Part shown: positions 9,251 to 17,265 of the stretch, one piece after another
Layout of the letters: each line of letters begins with the position of its first letter
How positions within the stretch are numbered: the first letter of the stretch is position 1
NCBI GenBank assembly: GCA_008011715.2
Contig: CP136508.1
Span: 4,154,001 to 4,218,000, forward strand
Direction of reading: 5' to 3'
Source of the DNA: [Empedobacter] haloabium
GTDB taxonomy: Bacteria > Pseudomonadota > Gammaproteobacteria > Burkholderiales > Burkholderiaceae_D
Length of the DNA: 64,000 nt
Made by a program: the position numbers and the translations under genes
Notes under the pieces: generated by a model
Databases searched by the model: none
Told to the model about the DNA's origin: nothing
What the model saw: the letters and a program-made list of their open reading frames with translations, nothing else

Positions 9251-9907
9251 TCAAGCCTTCACGGGCGCCCCGCGCACCGCATACACATCCTCGACGTCCG
9301 CATACGCCCGCCGTGTCGCCGGCCGCCCGGCGATCGCCTCGAACCAGCGCCGCACATGGGGAAACGCCGCCAGGTCCTGCTGATGCGCGGCGTGCGGTAC
9401 GATCCACGGATAGCACGCGATGTCAGCGATCGAATACTCGCCGGCGATCCAGTCGCGTCCGGCCAGATGCCGGTCCAGCACGCCATACAGCCGCGCCAGC
9501 TCGCGCGTATAGCGCTCGATGGCGAACGGCACCTGCTCTGGCGCGTACACGCAAAAATAACCCGCCTGCCCCGCCATCGGCCCGAGGCCAGCCATTTGCC
9601 AGAACAGCCACTGGACAGCTTCGTTGCGGGCGCGTTCACTGTTCGGCAGGCCGAATCCGCTCTTCTCGGCCAGGTACAGCAGCATGGCCCCGGATTCGAA
9701 CATCGGCAGCGGCGCCCCGCCATCCGCCGGCGCGTGATCGAGCAAGGCCGGAATCTTGTTGTTGGGCGCGATGCGCAGGAAGGCCGGGTCGAACTGCTCG
9801 CCTTTGCTGAGACTGACAGGCACCAGGCGGTACGGCAAACCGGCTTCCTCCAGATACAGACGCAGCTTCTGGCCGTTCGGCGTGGGCGCGTAATACAGGT
9901 CCAGCAT
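9251..9907 (-). CDS. glutathione S-transferase, Nu-class (YfcG/YghU-like)
   Basis: A 218-residue two-domain GST. The N-terminal thioredoxin-like domain begins MLDLYYAPTPNGQKLRLYLE, with the cis-Pro loop APNNKIPALLDH and the glutathione-binding FESGAMLLYLAEKSG. The C-terminal helical domain carries QWLFWQMAGLGPMAGQAGYF and the N-capping box-like stretch EYSIADIACYPW. TPNGQK-type N-termini are typical of the YfcG/YghU disulfide-bond reductase group, which makes GSH-dependent redox activity on small molecules likely. An AAAGGA box precedes the ATG at 9907. Confidence 0.9.
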   Translation of the reverse strand: MLDLYYAPTPNGQKLRLYLEEAGLPYRLVPVSLSKGEQFDPAFLRIAPNNKIPALLDHAPADGGAPLPMFESGAMLLYLAEKSGFGLPNSERARNEAVQWLFWQMAGLGPMAGQAGYFCVYAPEQVPFAIERYTRELARLYGVLDRHLAGRDWIAGEYSIADIACYPWIVPHAAHQQDLAAFPHVRRWFEAIAGRPATRRAYADVEDVYAVRGAPVKA

Positions 9908-9994
9908 GGCAATCCTTTCGTGGTCGAAAGGATATTCTGGCGCGTGCGTCCGCGCCAGCCAAGAGCCAGCGCCGGGCGGCGCCGTGGAGCCAGG

Positions 9995-12118
9995 TCAGCG
10001 GCCCGTGAACGCCAGCCGCTTGCCCTCGCGCAGCATGCGCTCGAAGTCCGGCGCCGGCACCGGCTGGCTGAACAGGTAGCCCTGCAGCTGGTCGCAGCCC
10101 AGCTCGCGCAGGAAATTCATCTGGTCCAGCGTCTCGACGCCTTCCGCCACGATCTCCTGCCGCAGCTGCTGGGCCATCGTGACAATGGCGCGCGCGATGG
10201 CGCAGTCGTTTTCCTCGTGCGGCAGGCCGACCACGAAGGCGCGGTCGATCTTCAGGGTGCTGATGGGGAACTTCTTCAGGTAGGCCAGGCTGGAATAGCC
10301 GGTGCCGAAGTCGTCCAGCGCCAGCGCCAGGCCCATCGCGACCAGCTCGTTCATGATGGCGATGACGGTATCCGCGCCGCGCACCAGCAGGCTTTCCGTG
10401 ATCTCCAGCATCAGCTGCTCGGGGTGCACCTGGTAACGCTCCAGCACGGCAGCCATCCGTTGCGGCAGGCCGCGGTCGAACTGGCGCGCCGACAGGTTCA
10501 CGGCCACCGGCGGCATGATCACGTTGGCGTCGCGCCACTGGCGGATCTGGCGGCAGGCTTCGTTGACGACCCAGTTGCCCAGCTCCGTGATCAGGCCCGT
10601 TTCCTCGGCCACCGGAATGAACACGCCCGGCGACACCAGGCCGCGCACCGGATGGCGCCAGCGCAGCAGCGCCTCGGCGCCGACGATGCGGCCGCTGCGC
10701 AGGCTGACCTTGGGCTGGTAGTACAGCATCAGCTCGTTGTTGGCCAGCGCGTCGCGCAGTTCGCTCTCGATGCGCAGGTGCTCCTTGGCGCGCTGGTTCA
10801 TCTCCTCGCTGAAGAACAGCAGCGCCGGCTCGACGCTGTGGCCGGCGCGGGCGGCAGCCACGTCGGCGCCGCGCAGCAGCGCGTCGGCATCGGCCGCGTC
10901 TTCCGGGTAGACGGCGATGCCCACGTGCGCGCCGACCTGCAGCGAGTGCGTGCCGACTGCGATCGGCGCCGTCAATGCCTCCACCAGCTTCTTCGCCACC
11001 AGCGCCGCGTGCTCGCGCTTCTCGATGTGCAGCAGGCCGATGGCGAACTTGCCGCCGTCCAGCCGGGCCAGCAGGTCGCCCTCGCGCAGGCGCGCGCGCA
11101 GCAACCGGGCGATCTCGATCAACAGCGCGTTGCCCACCTCGTGGCCCAGCGTGTCGGTGATGGCGCCCAGCCGGGCCACCTCGACGACCAGCAGCGCACC
11201 ATGTTCGCGTGCGCGCCGTGCTTCCGCCATGGCCTGGGCCAGCAGTTGCAGCAGCAGGCCCTTGTTCGGCAGCCCTGTCAGCGCGTCGTAGTTGGCCATG
11301 CGCTGCATGCGCGCTTCCGCATCCTTGTGCGAGCTGATGTCGGAGAACAGCGAGAACGTGTGGCTGATGCGGCCGGCCGCGTCGCGCACGGCGCTGATCG
11401 TCACCGATTGCGGGAACAGCTCGCCGTTCTTGCGCTTGCCGACGATCTCGCCGCGCCAGGCACCCGCGCCCTGCATCGCCGCGCGCACCTGGGCGCGCAG
11501 GTCGGCGTCGTGTACGCCCGAGCGCAGCAGGTCGGGCGTCTGGCCCAGTGCCTCTTCCGCCGTATAGCCGGTGATGCGGGTGAAGGCGCCGTTGACGGAG
11601 ACGATGCGCTCGTGCGCGTCCGTGATCAGCACGCCCTGGTCGCTGTCCTCGAGGATGCGCGCGTGCAGATTGCTCTGTTCCGGCGGCGGCGCGGCGCTGC
11701 CGGCCTGCGCCAGCCGCACGTGCACGCCGGCGGCCTCGCCGGCCGCGTCCCGTGCCACCGCCGCCATCAGCCGCACGTTGATCACGTCACCGGAACGGGT
11801 GCGGCGCCGCACGGTTTGCCCGGCGCCGCCCGGTTCCGGGAACAGCTCGGCGATATTGCCGGCCTCGTCGTCGTCCGCATACAGGAACAGCACGTGCTGC
11901 CCGATCGCCTCGGCGGCCGGGTAGCCGAACAGGCGCTCGGCGCCCGCGTCCCACGCCGTCACGTAGCCGGCCAGGTCCAGTTGCAACGACGCTTCCGGCG
12001 CGCCCAGCGCGCCCAGCGCCGCCTCCAGCTCGGCCAGCGTGCCGGCCAGGGTAGCGCCCTGCTGGGTGCGCGCGCTGCGCACCAGCGCCAGGCAGCGGTC
12101 GATGGCCGGCTCACGCAT
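9995..12118 (-). CDS. PAS-PAS-GGDEF(degenerate)-EAL cyclic-di-GMP phosphodiesterase
   Basis: A 707-residue signalling protein. It has a PAS at about residues 30-120 (WDAGAERLFGYPAAEAIGQH), a second PAS at about 140-260 (SDQGVLITDAHERIVSVNGA), GGDEF at about 275-435 and EAL at about 450-700. The GGDEF signature reads DGGKF instead of GG(D/E)EF, so cyclase activity is probably lost. The EAL part keeps EALLRW, the DDFGTGYSSL loop, LKIDRAFV and AEGVE, so c-di-GMP hydrolysis is likely active. It has no membrane segment, so it should sense through PAS in the cytosol. The ATG at 12118 lies inside the 3' end of the upstream HDOD gene (8-base overlap). Confidence 0.9.
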   Translation of the reverse strand: MREPAIDRCLALVRSARTQQGATLAGTLAELEAALGALGAPEASLQLDLAGYVTAWDAGAERLFGYPAAEAIGQHVLFLYADDDEAGNIAELFPEPGGAGQTVRRRTRSGDVINVRLMAAVARDAAGEAAGVHVRLAQAGSAAPPPEQSNLHARILEDSDQGVLITDAHERIVSVNGAFTRITGYTAEEALGQTPDLLRSGVHDADLRAQVRAAMQGAGAWRGEIVGKRKNGELFPQSVTISAVRDAAGRISHTFSLFSDISSHKDAEARMQRMANYDALTGLPNKGLLLQLLAQAMAEARRAREHGALLVVEVARLGAITDTLGHEVGNALLIEIARLLRARLREGDLLARLDGGKFAIGLLHIEKREHAALVAKKLVEALTAPIAVGTHSLQVGAHVGIAVYPEDAADADALLRGADVAAARAGHSVEPALLFFSEEMNQRAKEHLRIESELRDALANNELMLYYQPKVSLRSGRIVGAEALLRWRHPVRGLVSPGVFIPVAEETGLITELGNWVVNEACRQIRQWRDANVIMPPVAVNLSARQFDRGLPQRMAAVLERYQVHPEQLMLEITESLLVRGADTVIAIMNELVAMGLALALDDFGTGYSSLAYLKKFPISTLKIDRAFVVGLPHEENDCAIARAIVTMAQQLRQEIVAEGVETLDQMNFLRELGCDQLQGYLFSQPVPAPDFERMLREGKRLAFTGR

Positions 12119-13091
12119 TGTCGGTGCCCGTCCTCTGCAAGGCCGCATCCTCGATCACGCTCAGCATCCACAGGTAGGCTTCCGCCGCCAGCGCATTGAA
12201 GTCGGCGGCGCTCACTTGCAGTGCGCCCAGTGCGCCGGCCAGCTCGTCGCCGGCGTCCCGTTCGGCCGCCTGCACCAGCGCCAGCAGCGTGCCCAGCTCG
12301 CCGGCGCCGTCCAGCAGAGCATCCTGCACGGCCGAGCCGAGCGCGAGCGGCGCCAGCACGTCGCGCAGCGGGCTGCCGAACAGCACGCCCAGCAGCGAGA
12401 ACATGCCGGTCATGAAGGCCTGCTCCTGATGGTGCCGGTCCAGGCCCGCCGCCCGCGCCAGCAGTTCCATCAGGCGCGCCCGCACCGAGACGCGCGCCAG
12501 CAGCATTGCCGAGCGCATGTCGCCCTCACGCGCGGCGAACAGCATCAGGTTGAGCCAGCGCCGCAGCTGCTGGCGTCCCAGGATCAGGATGGCCTGGGCA
12601 AAGCTCGTCACCTTGCGCGTGCCGCCCGTCGTGCCGAGCGAATTGACCAGGCGCAGCAGGTGATAGGACAGCGTGGGATCGCGCCGCAGCAGTCCCTCGA
12701 TCTCATGGGTATCGGCGTCGCGGTTGACCAATTGGACCAGCTGCAGTGCCAGCGCGCGCGAGGCGGCCTGTTGCCCTGGTGGTCGCGTGGGCGGTGCCAG
12801 CGGCCAGTCGCCCTCGACATAGCGCACGCCAGGCGGCAGCGTGCCGTCGAACGGCACGTCGGTTTGCAGCACGTGGATATCGGCCAAGGGCTGCCAGCCG
12901 GCCTGGGCCAACGCCTCGGCCGCAGCCGCCGGCGCGCCGGCCCGCAACAGGCACGGCAGCCGTGCCGGCAGTTCCGCCAGCGCCGGCGGCAACACGTCTA
13001 TCGGCAGGCCGTCCGGCGCCCGCCGCACGAGCGCCGCCGGCCTGCCGCCGCGATCGGCTAGAAGGTGGAGAAACACGAAATCAGTATTCAT
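12111..13091 (-). CDS. HDOD domain protein
   Basis: A 326-residue protein whose C-terminal two-thirds is an HDOD domain (ALQLVQLVNRDADTHEIEGL, YHLLRLVNSLGTTGG, QAILILGRQQLRRWLNLMLF), a helical relative of HD phosphohydrolases lacking the metal residues. The first ~100 residues are variable and could be a worn-down EAL-like remnant, since HDOD commonly follows EAL in YuxH-type proteins. The ATG at 13091 (MNTDFVFLHLL) is chosen; one at 13169 would add 26 residues over promoter-like DNA. It shares an 8-base overlap with the downstream PAS-GGDEF-EAL gene, which suggests joint action in c-di-GMP or stress signalling. Confidence 0.8.
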   Translation of the reverse strand: MNTDFVFLHLLADRGGRPAALVRRAPDGLPIDVLPPALAELPARLPCLLRAGAPAAAAEALAQAGWQPLADIHVLQTDVPFDGTLPPGVRYVEGDWPLAPPTRPPGQQAASRALALQLVQLVNRDADTHEIEGLLRRDPTLSYHLLRLVNSLGTTGGTRKVTSFAQAILILGRQQLRRWLNLMLFAAREGDMRSAMLLARVSVRARLMELLARAAGLDRHHQEQAFMTGMFSLLGVLFGSPLRDVLAPLALGSAVQDALLDGAGELGTLLALVQAAERDAGDELAGALGALQVSAADFNALAAEAYLWMLSVIEDAALQRTGTDNA

Positions 13092-13197
13092 GAGCAGGAC
13101 CGCTAGGGATAAGGCGCGTTGGCCGACGATCGGGAATGGATCTGTATAGTACTCCGAAACAGTTGGCACTAGTCAACAGATTCCCTGCTCAGCCGTG

Positions 13198-14145
13198 CTA
13201 CGCATCGGCCCTGCCTTGACCTGCCGCAAGCCGCGGCAGATGGCGGCACAACTGTTCGAACAGGCCGGGGCGGCGCATCCTTTCCAGCCACCAGTTCAGC
13301 GCCGCGCCGCCCTCGCCCGTGCGCCAGGCCAGGTGGAAGGTTTCGTCCGGCTTCGGTTCCGCTACCGCCTTTTCCACCAGCAGGCCGGCCGCGATGGCGG
13401 CGCGCGCGCACGGCTCGGGCAGGAAGCCGAAGCCCAGGCCGGCCAGCTGGTACTGGAACTTGGCGGTCATGTCCGGCACCGTCAGCGTGTCCTGCCCCAG
13501 CAGCAATCCGACGGTGCGAGGGGCCAGCCGGCGCGCCGAGTCGGCCATGACGATGGCCCGGTGCGACTGCAGTTCCTCGCGCCCCAGCGCTTGCGGCAGC
13601 GCCGCCAGCGGATGATCGGGCGCGACCGCGAATACCCAGCGCAGGGTGCCGATCGGCTGCGAGACGTAACCGCCGCCGGCGGGACCGTCGCCCGGCGCGC
13701 CGACGACCAGGTCCACGCGCCGGTCCAGCAGCGCTTCCCACGTGCCCGACAACGCTTCCTGCACCACGCGCAGGCGGGTCTGCTGTGCCACGTCGTAAAA
13801 GGCGCGGATGTCGGCGTCCAGGGCCACGCTGGCAAACATCGAGTCGTGACCCACGGCCAGTTCGGTCTCCCAGCCGGAGGCCACCCGGCGCACCCGGTGC
13901 TCCAGGTCCTGCGCCGCCTTCAACAGGTAGCGCCCTTCCTTCAACAGCTCGCGGCCGGCGCGGGTCAGCTCCACGCGCGGGCCGTTGCGCTCGAACACCT
14001 GCACGCCCAGGTCGTCTTCAAGCTTGCCGACGGTGTACGAGATCGTCGACGGTACCCGGTGCAGCTCCTTGCCGGCGGCGGAAAACGAGCCGCGCCGGTC
14101 GATGGCGTCGACGATCTGCAGGGCTTCCAGGCTCAATCGCAGCAT
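13198..14145 (-). CDS. LysR-family transcriptional regulator (YhaJ-like)
   Basis: A 315-residue LysR-type regulator. The N-terminal winged helix is clear (LEALQIVDAIDRRGSFSAAG, then ELHRVPSTISYTVGKLEDDL and VQVFERNGPRVELT), followed by a substrate-binding-like domain. The ATG at 14145 begins MLRLSLEALQIV at the domain edge. It is transcribed divergently from a pirin gene, the same arrangement as yhaJ/yhaK in enterobacteria, so it probably controls that gene and itself. The ligand is unknown. A T-N11-A palindrome sits two bases upstream of its start codon. Confidence 0.9.
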   Translation of the reverse strand: MLRLSLEALQIVDAIDRRGSFSAAGKELHRVPSTISYTVGKLEDDLGVQVFERNGPRVELTRAGRELLKEGRYLLKAAQDLEHRVRRVASGWETELAVGHDSMFASVALDADIRAFYDVAQQTRLRVVQEALSGTWEALLDRRVDLVVGAPGDGPAGGGYVSQPIGTLRWVFAVAPDHPLAALPQALGREELQSHRAIVMADSARRLAPRTVGLLLGQDTLTVPDMTAKFQYQLAGLGFGFLPEPCARAAIAAGLLVEKAVAEPKPDETFHLAWRTGEGGAALNWWLERMRRPGLFEQLCRHLPRLAAGQGRADA

Positions 14146-14147
14146 AT

Positions 14148-14160
14148 TCGAATTTTTCGA
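14148..14160. promoter_or_regulatory. candidate LysR operator (T-N11-A palindrome)
   Basis: The 13 bases TCGAATTTTTCGA form an inverted repeat TCGAA-N3-TTCGA that fits the LysR-type T-N11-A rule. The site lies in the LysR/pirin divergent gap, directly before the lysR ATG, so binding there would repress the regulator's own translation start region. Confidence 0.55.
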
Positions 14161-14206
14161 TAACAGGTCTATAAATTTTCCGTTTTTTACCACGGACCGG
14201 ACGGCC

Positions 14207-14212
14207 TATACT
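14207..14212 (+). promoter_or_regulatory. candidate -10 box of the pirin gene
   Basis: TATACT on the plus strand, about 75 bases before the pirin ATG. No good -35 is found 16-18 bases upstream, as would be expected for a promoter that needs the LysR activator. Assigned only by similarity to the consensus. Confidence 0.4.
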
Positions 14213-14287
14213 GCTTTCCATCGAGGCGACAAACAGAAAGCGAAGCCTTCGAAATTGTCGCATAAACCCAATCAAAAGGAGCACACC

Positions 14288-14989
14288 ATGCTGCAAGTAC
14301 GCAAATCCGACGAACGCGGTCTCGCCAACCACGGCTGGCTCAAGTCCCGTCACACCTTCTCGTTCGGCAGTTACTACGACGAGGAACACGTCGGCTTCGG
14401 GCCCCTGCTCGTCATCAACGAAGACCGCGTCGCGCCCGGTCAGGGCTTTGGCACCCACGGCCACCGCGACATGGAGATCATCTCCTACGTGCTGGACGGC
14501 GCACTGGAGCACAAGGACAGCATGGGCAACGGCTCGGTGCTGCATTACGGCGACGTGCAGCGCATGAGCGCAGGCACCGGCGTGCGCCACAGCGAGTTCA
14601 ATCACTCGAAGACTGAGGGCGTGCACTTCCTGCAGATCTGGATCCAGCCGGGGCAGACCGGCATCGAACCCGGCTACGAGGAAAAGCACTTCACGCCGGA
14701 CAGCAAAACGGGCCAGTTGCGCCTGATCGCCTCCAGCGACGGCCGCGACGGCTCCGTGCTGATCCACCAGGACGCCGCCATCTACGCGACGATCCTGAAC
14801 GGGGCGGACGCCGTGACACATGCGCTGGCAGCGGGCCGCACCGCCTACGTGCACGTGATCCGCGGCAGCGTGACCGTCAACGGCACCGCGCTGGCCGGCG
14901 GCGACGCGCTCAAGCTGACCAACGAGAGCGCCGTCACGCTGGGTCAGGCCGAGGCGGCCGAGGTGCTGTTGTTCGACCTGCCATATTAA
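14288..14989 (+). CDS. pirin family protein (YhaK-like)
   Basis: A 233-residue bicupin of the pirin family. The N-terminal cupin shows HTFSFGSYYDEEHVGFGPL, then the metal site region GFGTHGHRDMEIISYVLDGA and GTGVRHSEFNHS, with the histidines and glutamate expected for Fe binding. The C-terminal cupin (HVIRGSVTVNGTALAGGDAL) is degenerate, as usual. Family members act as quercetinase-like dioxygenases or redox-sensitive regulators; which applies here is unknown. AAAAGGAG lies before the ATG at 14288. Divergence from a LysR regulator suggests induction by an aromatic or oxidative signal. Confidence 0.9.
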   Translation: MLQVRKSDERGLANHGWLKSRHTFSFGSYYDEEHVGFGPLLVINEDRVAPGQGFGTHGHRDMEIISYVLDGALEHKDSMGNGSVLHYGDVQRMSAGTGVRHSEFNHSKTEGVHFLQIWIQPGQTGIEPGYEEKHFTPDSKTGQLRLIASSDGRDGSVLIHQDAAIYATILNGADAVTHALAAGRTAYVHVIRGSVTVNGTALAGGDALKLTNESAVTLGQAEAAEVLLFDLPY

Positions 14990-14995
14990 TATCGC

Positions 14996-15027
14996 CGGCC
15001 CGGGCGTGCGCGGGAACGCCCGGGCCG
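14996..15027 (+). terminator. hairpin terminator after the pirin gene
   Basis: Arms CGGCCCGGGCGT and ACGCCCGGGCCG (14996-15007 and 15016-15027) are perfectly complementary around an 8-base loop and are followed by ATTT. The T run is short, so termination may be partial. Confidence 0.65.
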
Positions 15028-15040
15028 ATTTGACAATATT

Positions 15041-15049
15041 TGTTATGAT
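15041..15049 (+). promoter_or_regulatory. candidate extended -10 promoter of ribA
   Basis: TGTTATGAT is an extended -10 element (TG-N-TATGAT) about 57 bases before the ribA start. A TTGACA at 15030-15035 is only 8 bases away and cannot serve as its -35. The predicted leader is about 50 nucleotides. Confidence 0.45.
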
Positions 15050-15105
15050 GACGGATGCGGTTCGCCGCACTCCGTCGATTTTGTTTTTACCGAAAAGAGC
15101 ACACC

Positions 15106-15759
15106 ATGCAGCCCGTCGCCCCCGCCGCCCCTACCGCCGACCTGGATTACGTCACGTCCTGCGCGCTGCCGACGCCGTGGGCGCAGTTCACGCTGCACGC
15201 CTTCGTCGAGCACTCGACCGGCAAGGAGCACCTGGCGATGGTACTGGGCGATATCGGCGACGGCGCCCCCGTGCTGGCACGGGTGCACAGCGAATGCCTG
15301 ACGGGCGACGTGCTGTTCTCGCAGCGCTGCGACTGCGGCGCCCAGCTGGAAGGCGCGCTGCAGCGCATCGCCGCCGAGGGCCGTGGCGTGCTGCTGTACC
15401 TGCGCCAGGAAGGCCGCGGCATCGGCCTGATCAACAAGATGCGCGCCTACCGCCTGCAAGAAGCGGGCGCCGACACGGTCCAGGCCAACGAGCAACTGGG
15501 CTTCAAGCCGGACCAGCGCAGCTACGAACTGGTCGCGCCGATGCTGCAACAGTTCGGCGTGCAAAGCCTGCGCCTGATGACGAACAACCCGCGCAAGATC
15601 GCCGCGATGGAAAAGCTGGGCGTGCCGGTGGCCGAACGGGTGCCGCTGCTGGTCAACCGCAATACGTTCAACCAGCATTACCTGAACACGAAGGCGCTCA
15701 AGCTGGGTCATATGATGACGCCGGTGGTGGCCACCGCGAACACGGACGGCGAACAGTAA
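15106..15759 (+). CDS. ribA: GTP cyclohydrolase II
   Basis: Catalyses the first committed step of riboflavin synthesis, opening GTP to the 2,5-diamino-pyrimidinone phosphate with loss of formate and pyrophosphate. The protein is 217 residues, a stand-alone RibA without a RibB domain. The zinc ligands C64, C75 and C77 appear in HSECLTGDVLFSQRCDCG, and the catalytic/substrate region LLYLRQEGRGIGLINKMRAY follows. The C-terminal NPRKIAAMEKLGV stretch is typical. The start is the ATG at 15106 after a weak AAAAGAG box. The leader is too short for an FMN riboswitch. Confidence 0.95.
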   Translation: MQPVAPAAPTADLDYVTSCALPTPWAQFTLHAFVEHSTGKEHLAMVLGDIGDGAPVLARVHSECLTGDVLFSQRCDCGAQLEGALQRIAAEGRGVLLYLRQEGRGIGLINKMRAYRLQEAGADTVQANEQLGFKPDQRSYELVAPMLQQFGVQSLRLMTNNPRKIAAMEKLGVPVAERVPLLVNRNTFNQHYLNTKALKLGHMMTPVVATANTDGEQ

Positions 15760-15882
15760 GCCCACAGGTTTCTCGCTTAAAGTTGCCTTAAGCCCAAGGC
15801 CTTTACCCTGCTTTGCATGCTTGCCCTGCCGCTTGGCAAGTTTCATAAGGTACACTGTCCCGGATTCACACGAAGGGACCGC

Positions 15883-17265
15883 ATGAAACTGCACCGGCTT
15901 GCTTCCACCTTGACGTTCCCGCTGGCGATGGCGGCCGGCGCCGCGCTGGCCGCGCCAACGCCGACGCGCGCCCCTGCCCCGGCCGCCCCCGCGCCCGCGC
16001 GCCCCGCTGCGGCACCTGCCAACGCCCCGTTGCCGCCGCCGTCTTCCGCCGCGCAGAAGCTGTATTCCGCCGCCAAGGCCGACCTGCTGCAGGTGCGCTC
16101 GCTGCTGCGCAGCGGCCGCACCCAGTCGTCGGTGGGTTCGGGCTTCCTGGTGGGCACGTCCAACCTGGTGCTGACCAACTACCACGTGGTATCGCAGTTC
16201 GCGCTCGACCCGGAAACCTATACCGGCGAGTGGGTCGACACGGCCGGGCAGCGCGGCAATATCGAGCTGCTGGCCGTCGACGTGCTGCACGACCTGGCCG
16301 TGGTGCGGGTCAACCGCTACGGCACCGGCGTGTTCAAGCTGCCGGAGGGACCGCTGAAACTGACGCAGGGCCAGTACCTGTACTCGCTGGGCAATCCGCT
16401 CGACCTGGGCTTCGCCATTTCCGAAGGCGCCTACAACGGCGTGATCGCGCGCAGCTTCTACGACCAGCTGATGTTCACCGGTCCGATCAATTCCGGCATG
16501 AGCGGCGGCCCGGCCGTCACGGCCGACGGCGAGGTGGCCGGCATCAACGTATCGAAGCGGCTGGACGGCGACCTGGTCAGCTTCCTCGTGCCGGTACGTT
16601 ATGCCCAGGAGCTGCTGCGCCGCGTCGATCCGGCCGCCAAGCCGCCGCCGGACTTCACGGCCATCGTCACCCAGCAGCTGCTGGCGCATCAGAAGGCGAT
16701 GGTGGACCAGCTGCTGTCCGGCCCCCTGACCTTGAAGGCCATGGGCCCATACCAGGTGCCGGTGCGCGAGTCCGAGCAGATGCGCTGCTGGGGCCAGTCG
16801 AACGCCGAGGCCGACGCGCGCGGCGAGAAGCCCTACGCCGTCGACAACACCAGCTGCTCGATGGAGTCGGCCCTGTTCGTCAGCGGCACCCTGCAGACGG
16901 GCCAGGTCGGCATCCGCCACCAGTACATGCGCAGCAAGGGGCTGGACCGCATCCGCTTCGCGCAACTGTCGTCGGCATCGTTCAAGAACGAAGCGCTGGG
17001 CAACCACAACGACAGCCGCCTGACCGGGCCCGAGTGCACCGAACAGTTCATCCGCAACAAATCGCTGCCGATGCGCGCCGTGATGTGCGTGCGCGCCTAC
17101 CGCAAGTTCGCCGGCCTGTACGACTTCACGGTGCTGACGGCCAGCACGGACGACGCCCTGATGAACCTGCAGAGCCGGCTGGACGTGCGTGGCGTCTCGT
17201 ACGACAACGGCCTGCGCAGCGCCAAGGCGTTCCTGCAGGCGCTGGGGCGCGAGGAAGCCCGATGA
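15883..17265 (+). CDS. exported trypsin-like (S1C/HtrA-type) serine protease
   Basis: A 460-residue protein with a signal peptide (residues 1-23, cleavage after LAA), an Ala/Pro-rich linker to about residue 55, and a trypsin-like protease domain at about 65-270. The catalytic triad is visible: H101 in LTNYHVV, D137 in LHDLAVVRV and S207 in NSGMSGGP. No PDZ domain follows; instead a C-terminal region (about 275-460) with cysteines (MRCWGQSNA, TSCSMES, PECTEQF, MCVRAY) is unlike DegP. It should act in the periplasm. The stop overlaps the FHA gene start (ATGA), so the two proteins probably work together. Confidence 0.85.
   Translation: MKLHRLASTLTFPLAMAAGAALAAPTPTRAPAPAAPAPARPAAAPANAPLPPPSSAAQKLYSAAKADLLQVRSLLRSGRTQSSVGSGFLVGTSNLVLTNYHVVSQFALDPETYTGEWVDTAGQRGNIELLAVDVLHDLAVVRVNRYGTGVFKLPEGPLKLTQGQYLYSLGNPLDLGFAISEGAYNGVIARSFYDQLMFTGPINSGMSGGPAVTADGEVAGINVSKRLDGDLVSFLVPVRYAQELLRRVDPAAKPPPDFTAIVTQQLLAHQKAMVDQLLSGPLTLKAMGPYQVPVRESEQMRCWGQSNAEADARGEKPYAVDNTSCSMESALFVSGTLQTGQVGIRHQYMRSKGLDRIRFAQLSSASFKNEALGNHNDSRLTGPECTEQFIRNKSLPMRAVMCVRAYRKFAGLYDFTVLTASTDDALMNLQSRLDVRGVSYDNGLRSAKAFLQALGREEAR

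Noticed and set aside
9053..12199. Very long plus-strand open frame opposite the GGDEF-EAL gene
   Set aside because: It is antisense to a clear PAS-GGDEF-EAL protein; its sequence is an Arg/Gln/His-rich reading of high-GC DNA with no domain. The same holds for other long frames, such as those opposite the nuo genes.
13092..13169. Longer start of the HDOD protein at 13169
   Set aside because: The added residues overlie TTGACT and TACTAT promoter-like elements and are not part of the domain.
15028..15105. FMN riboswitch or TTGACA-based promoter before ribA
   Set aside because: The leader is only about 50 bases, too short for an FMN riboswitch, and TTGACA at 15030 is 8 bases from the -10, not 16-18.
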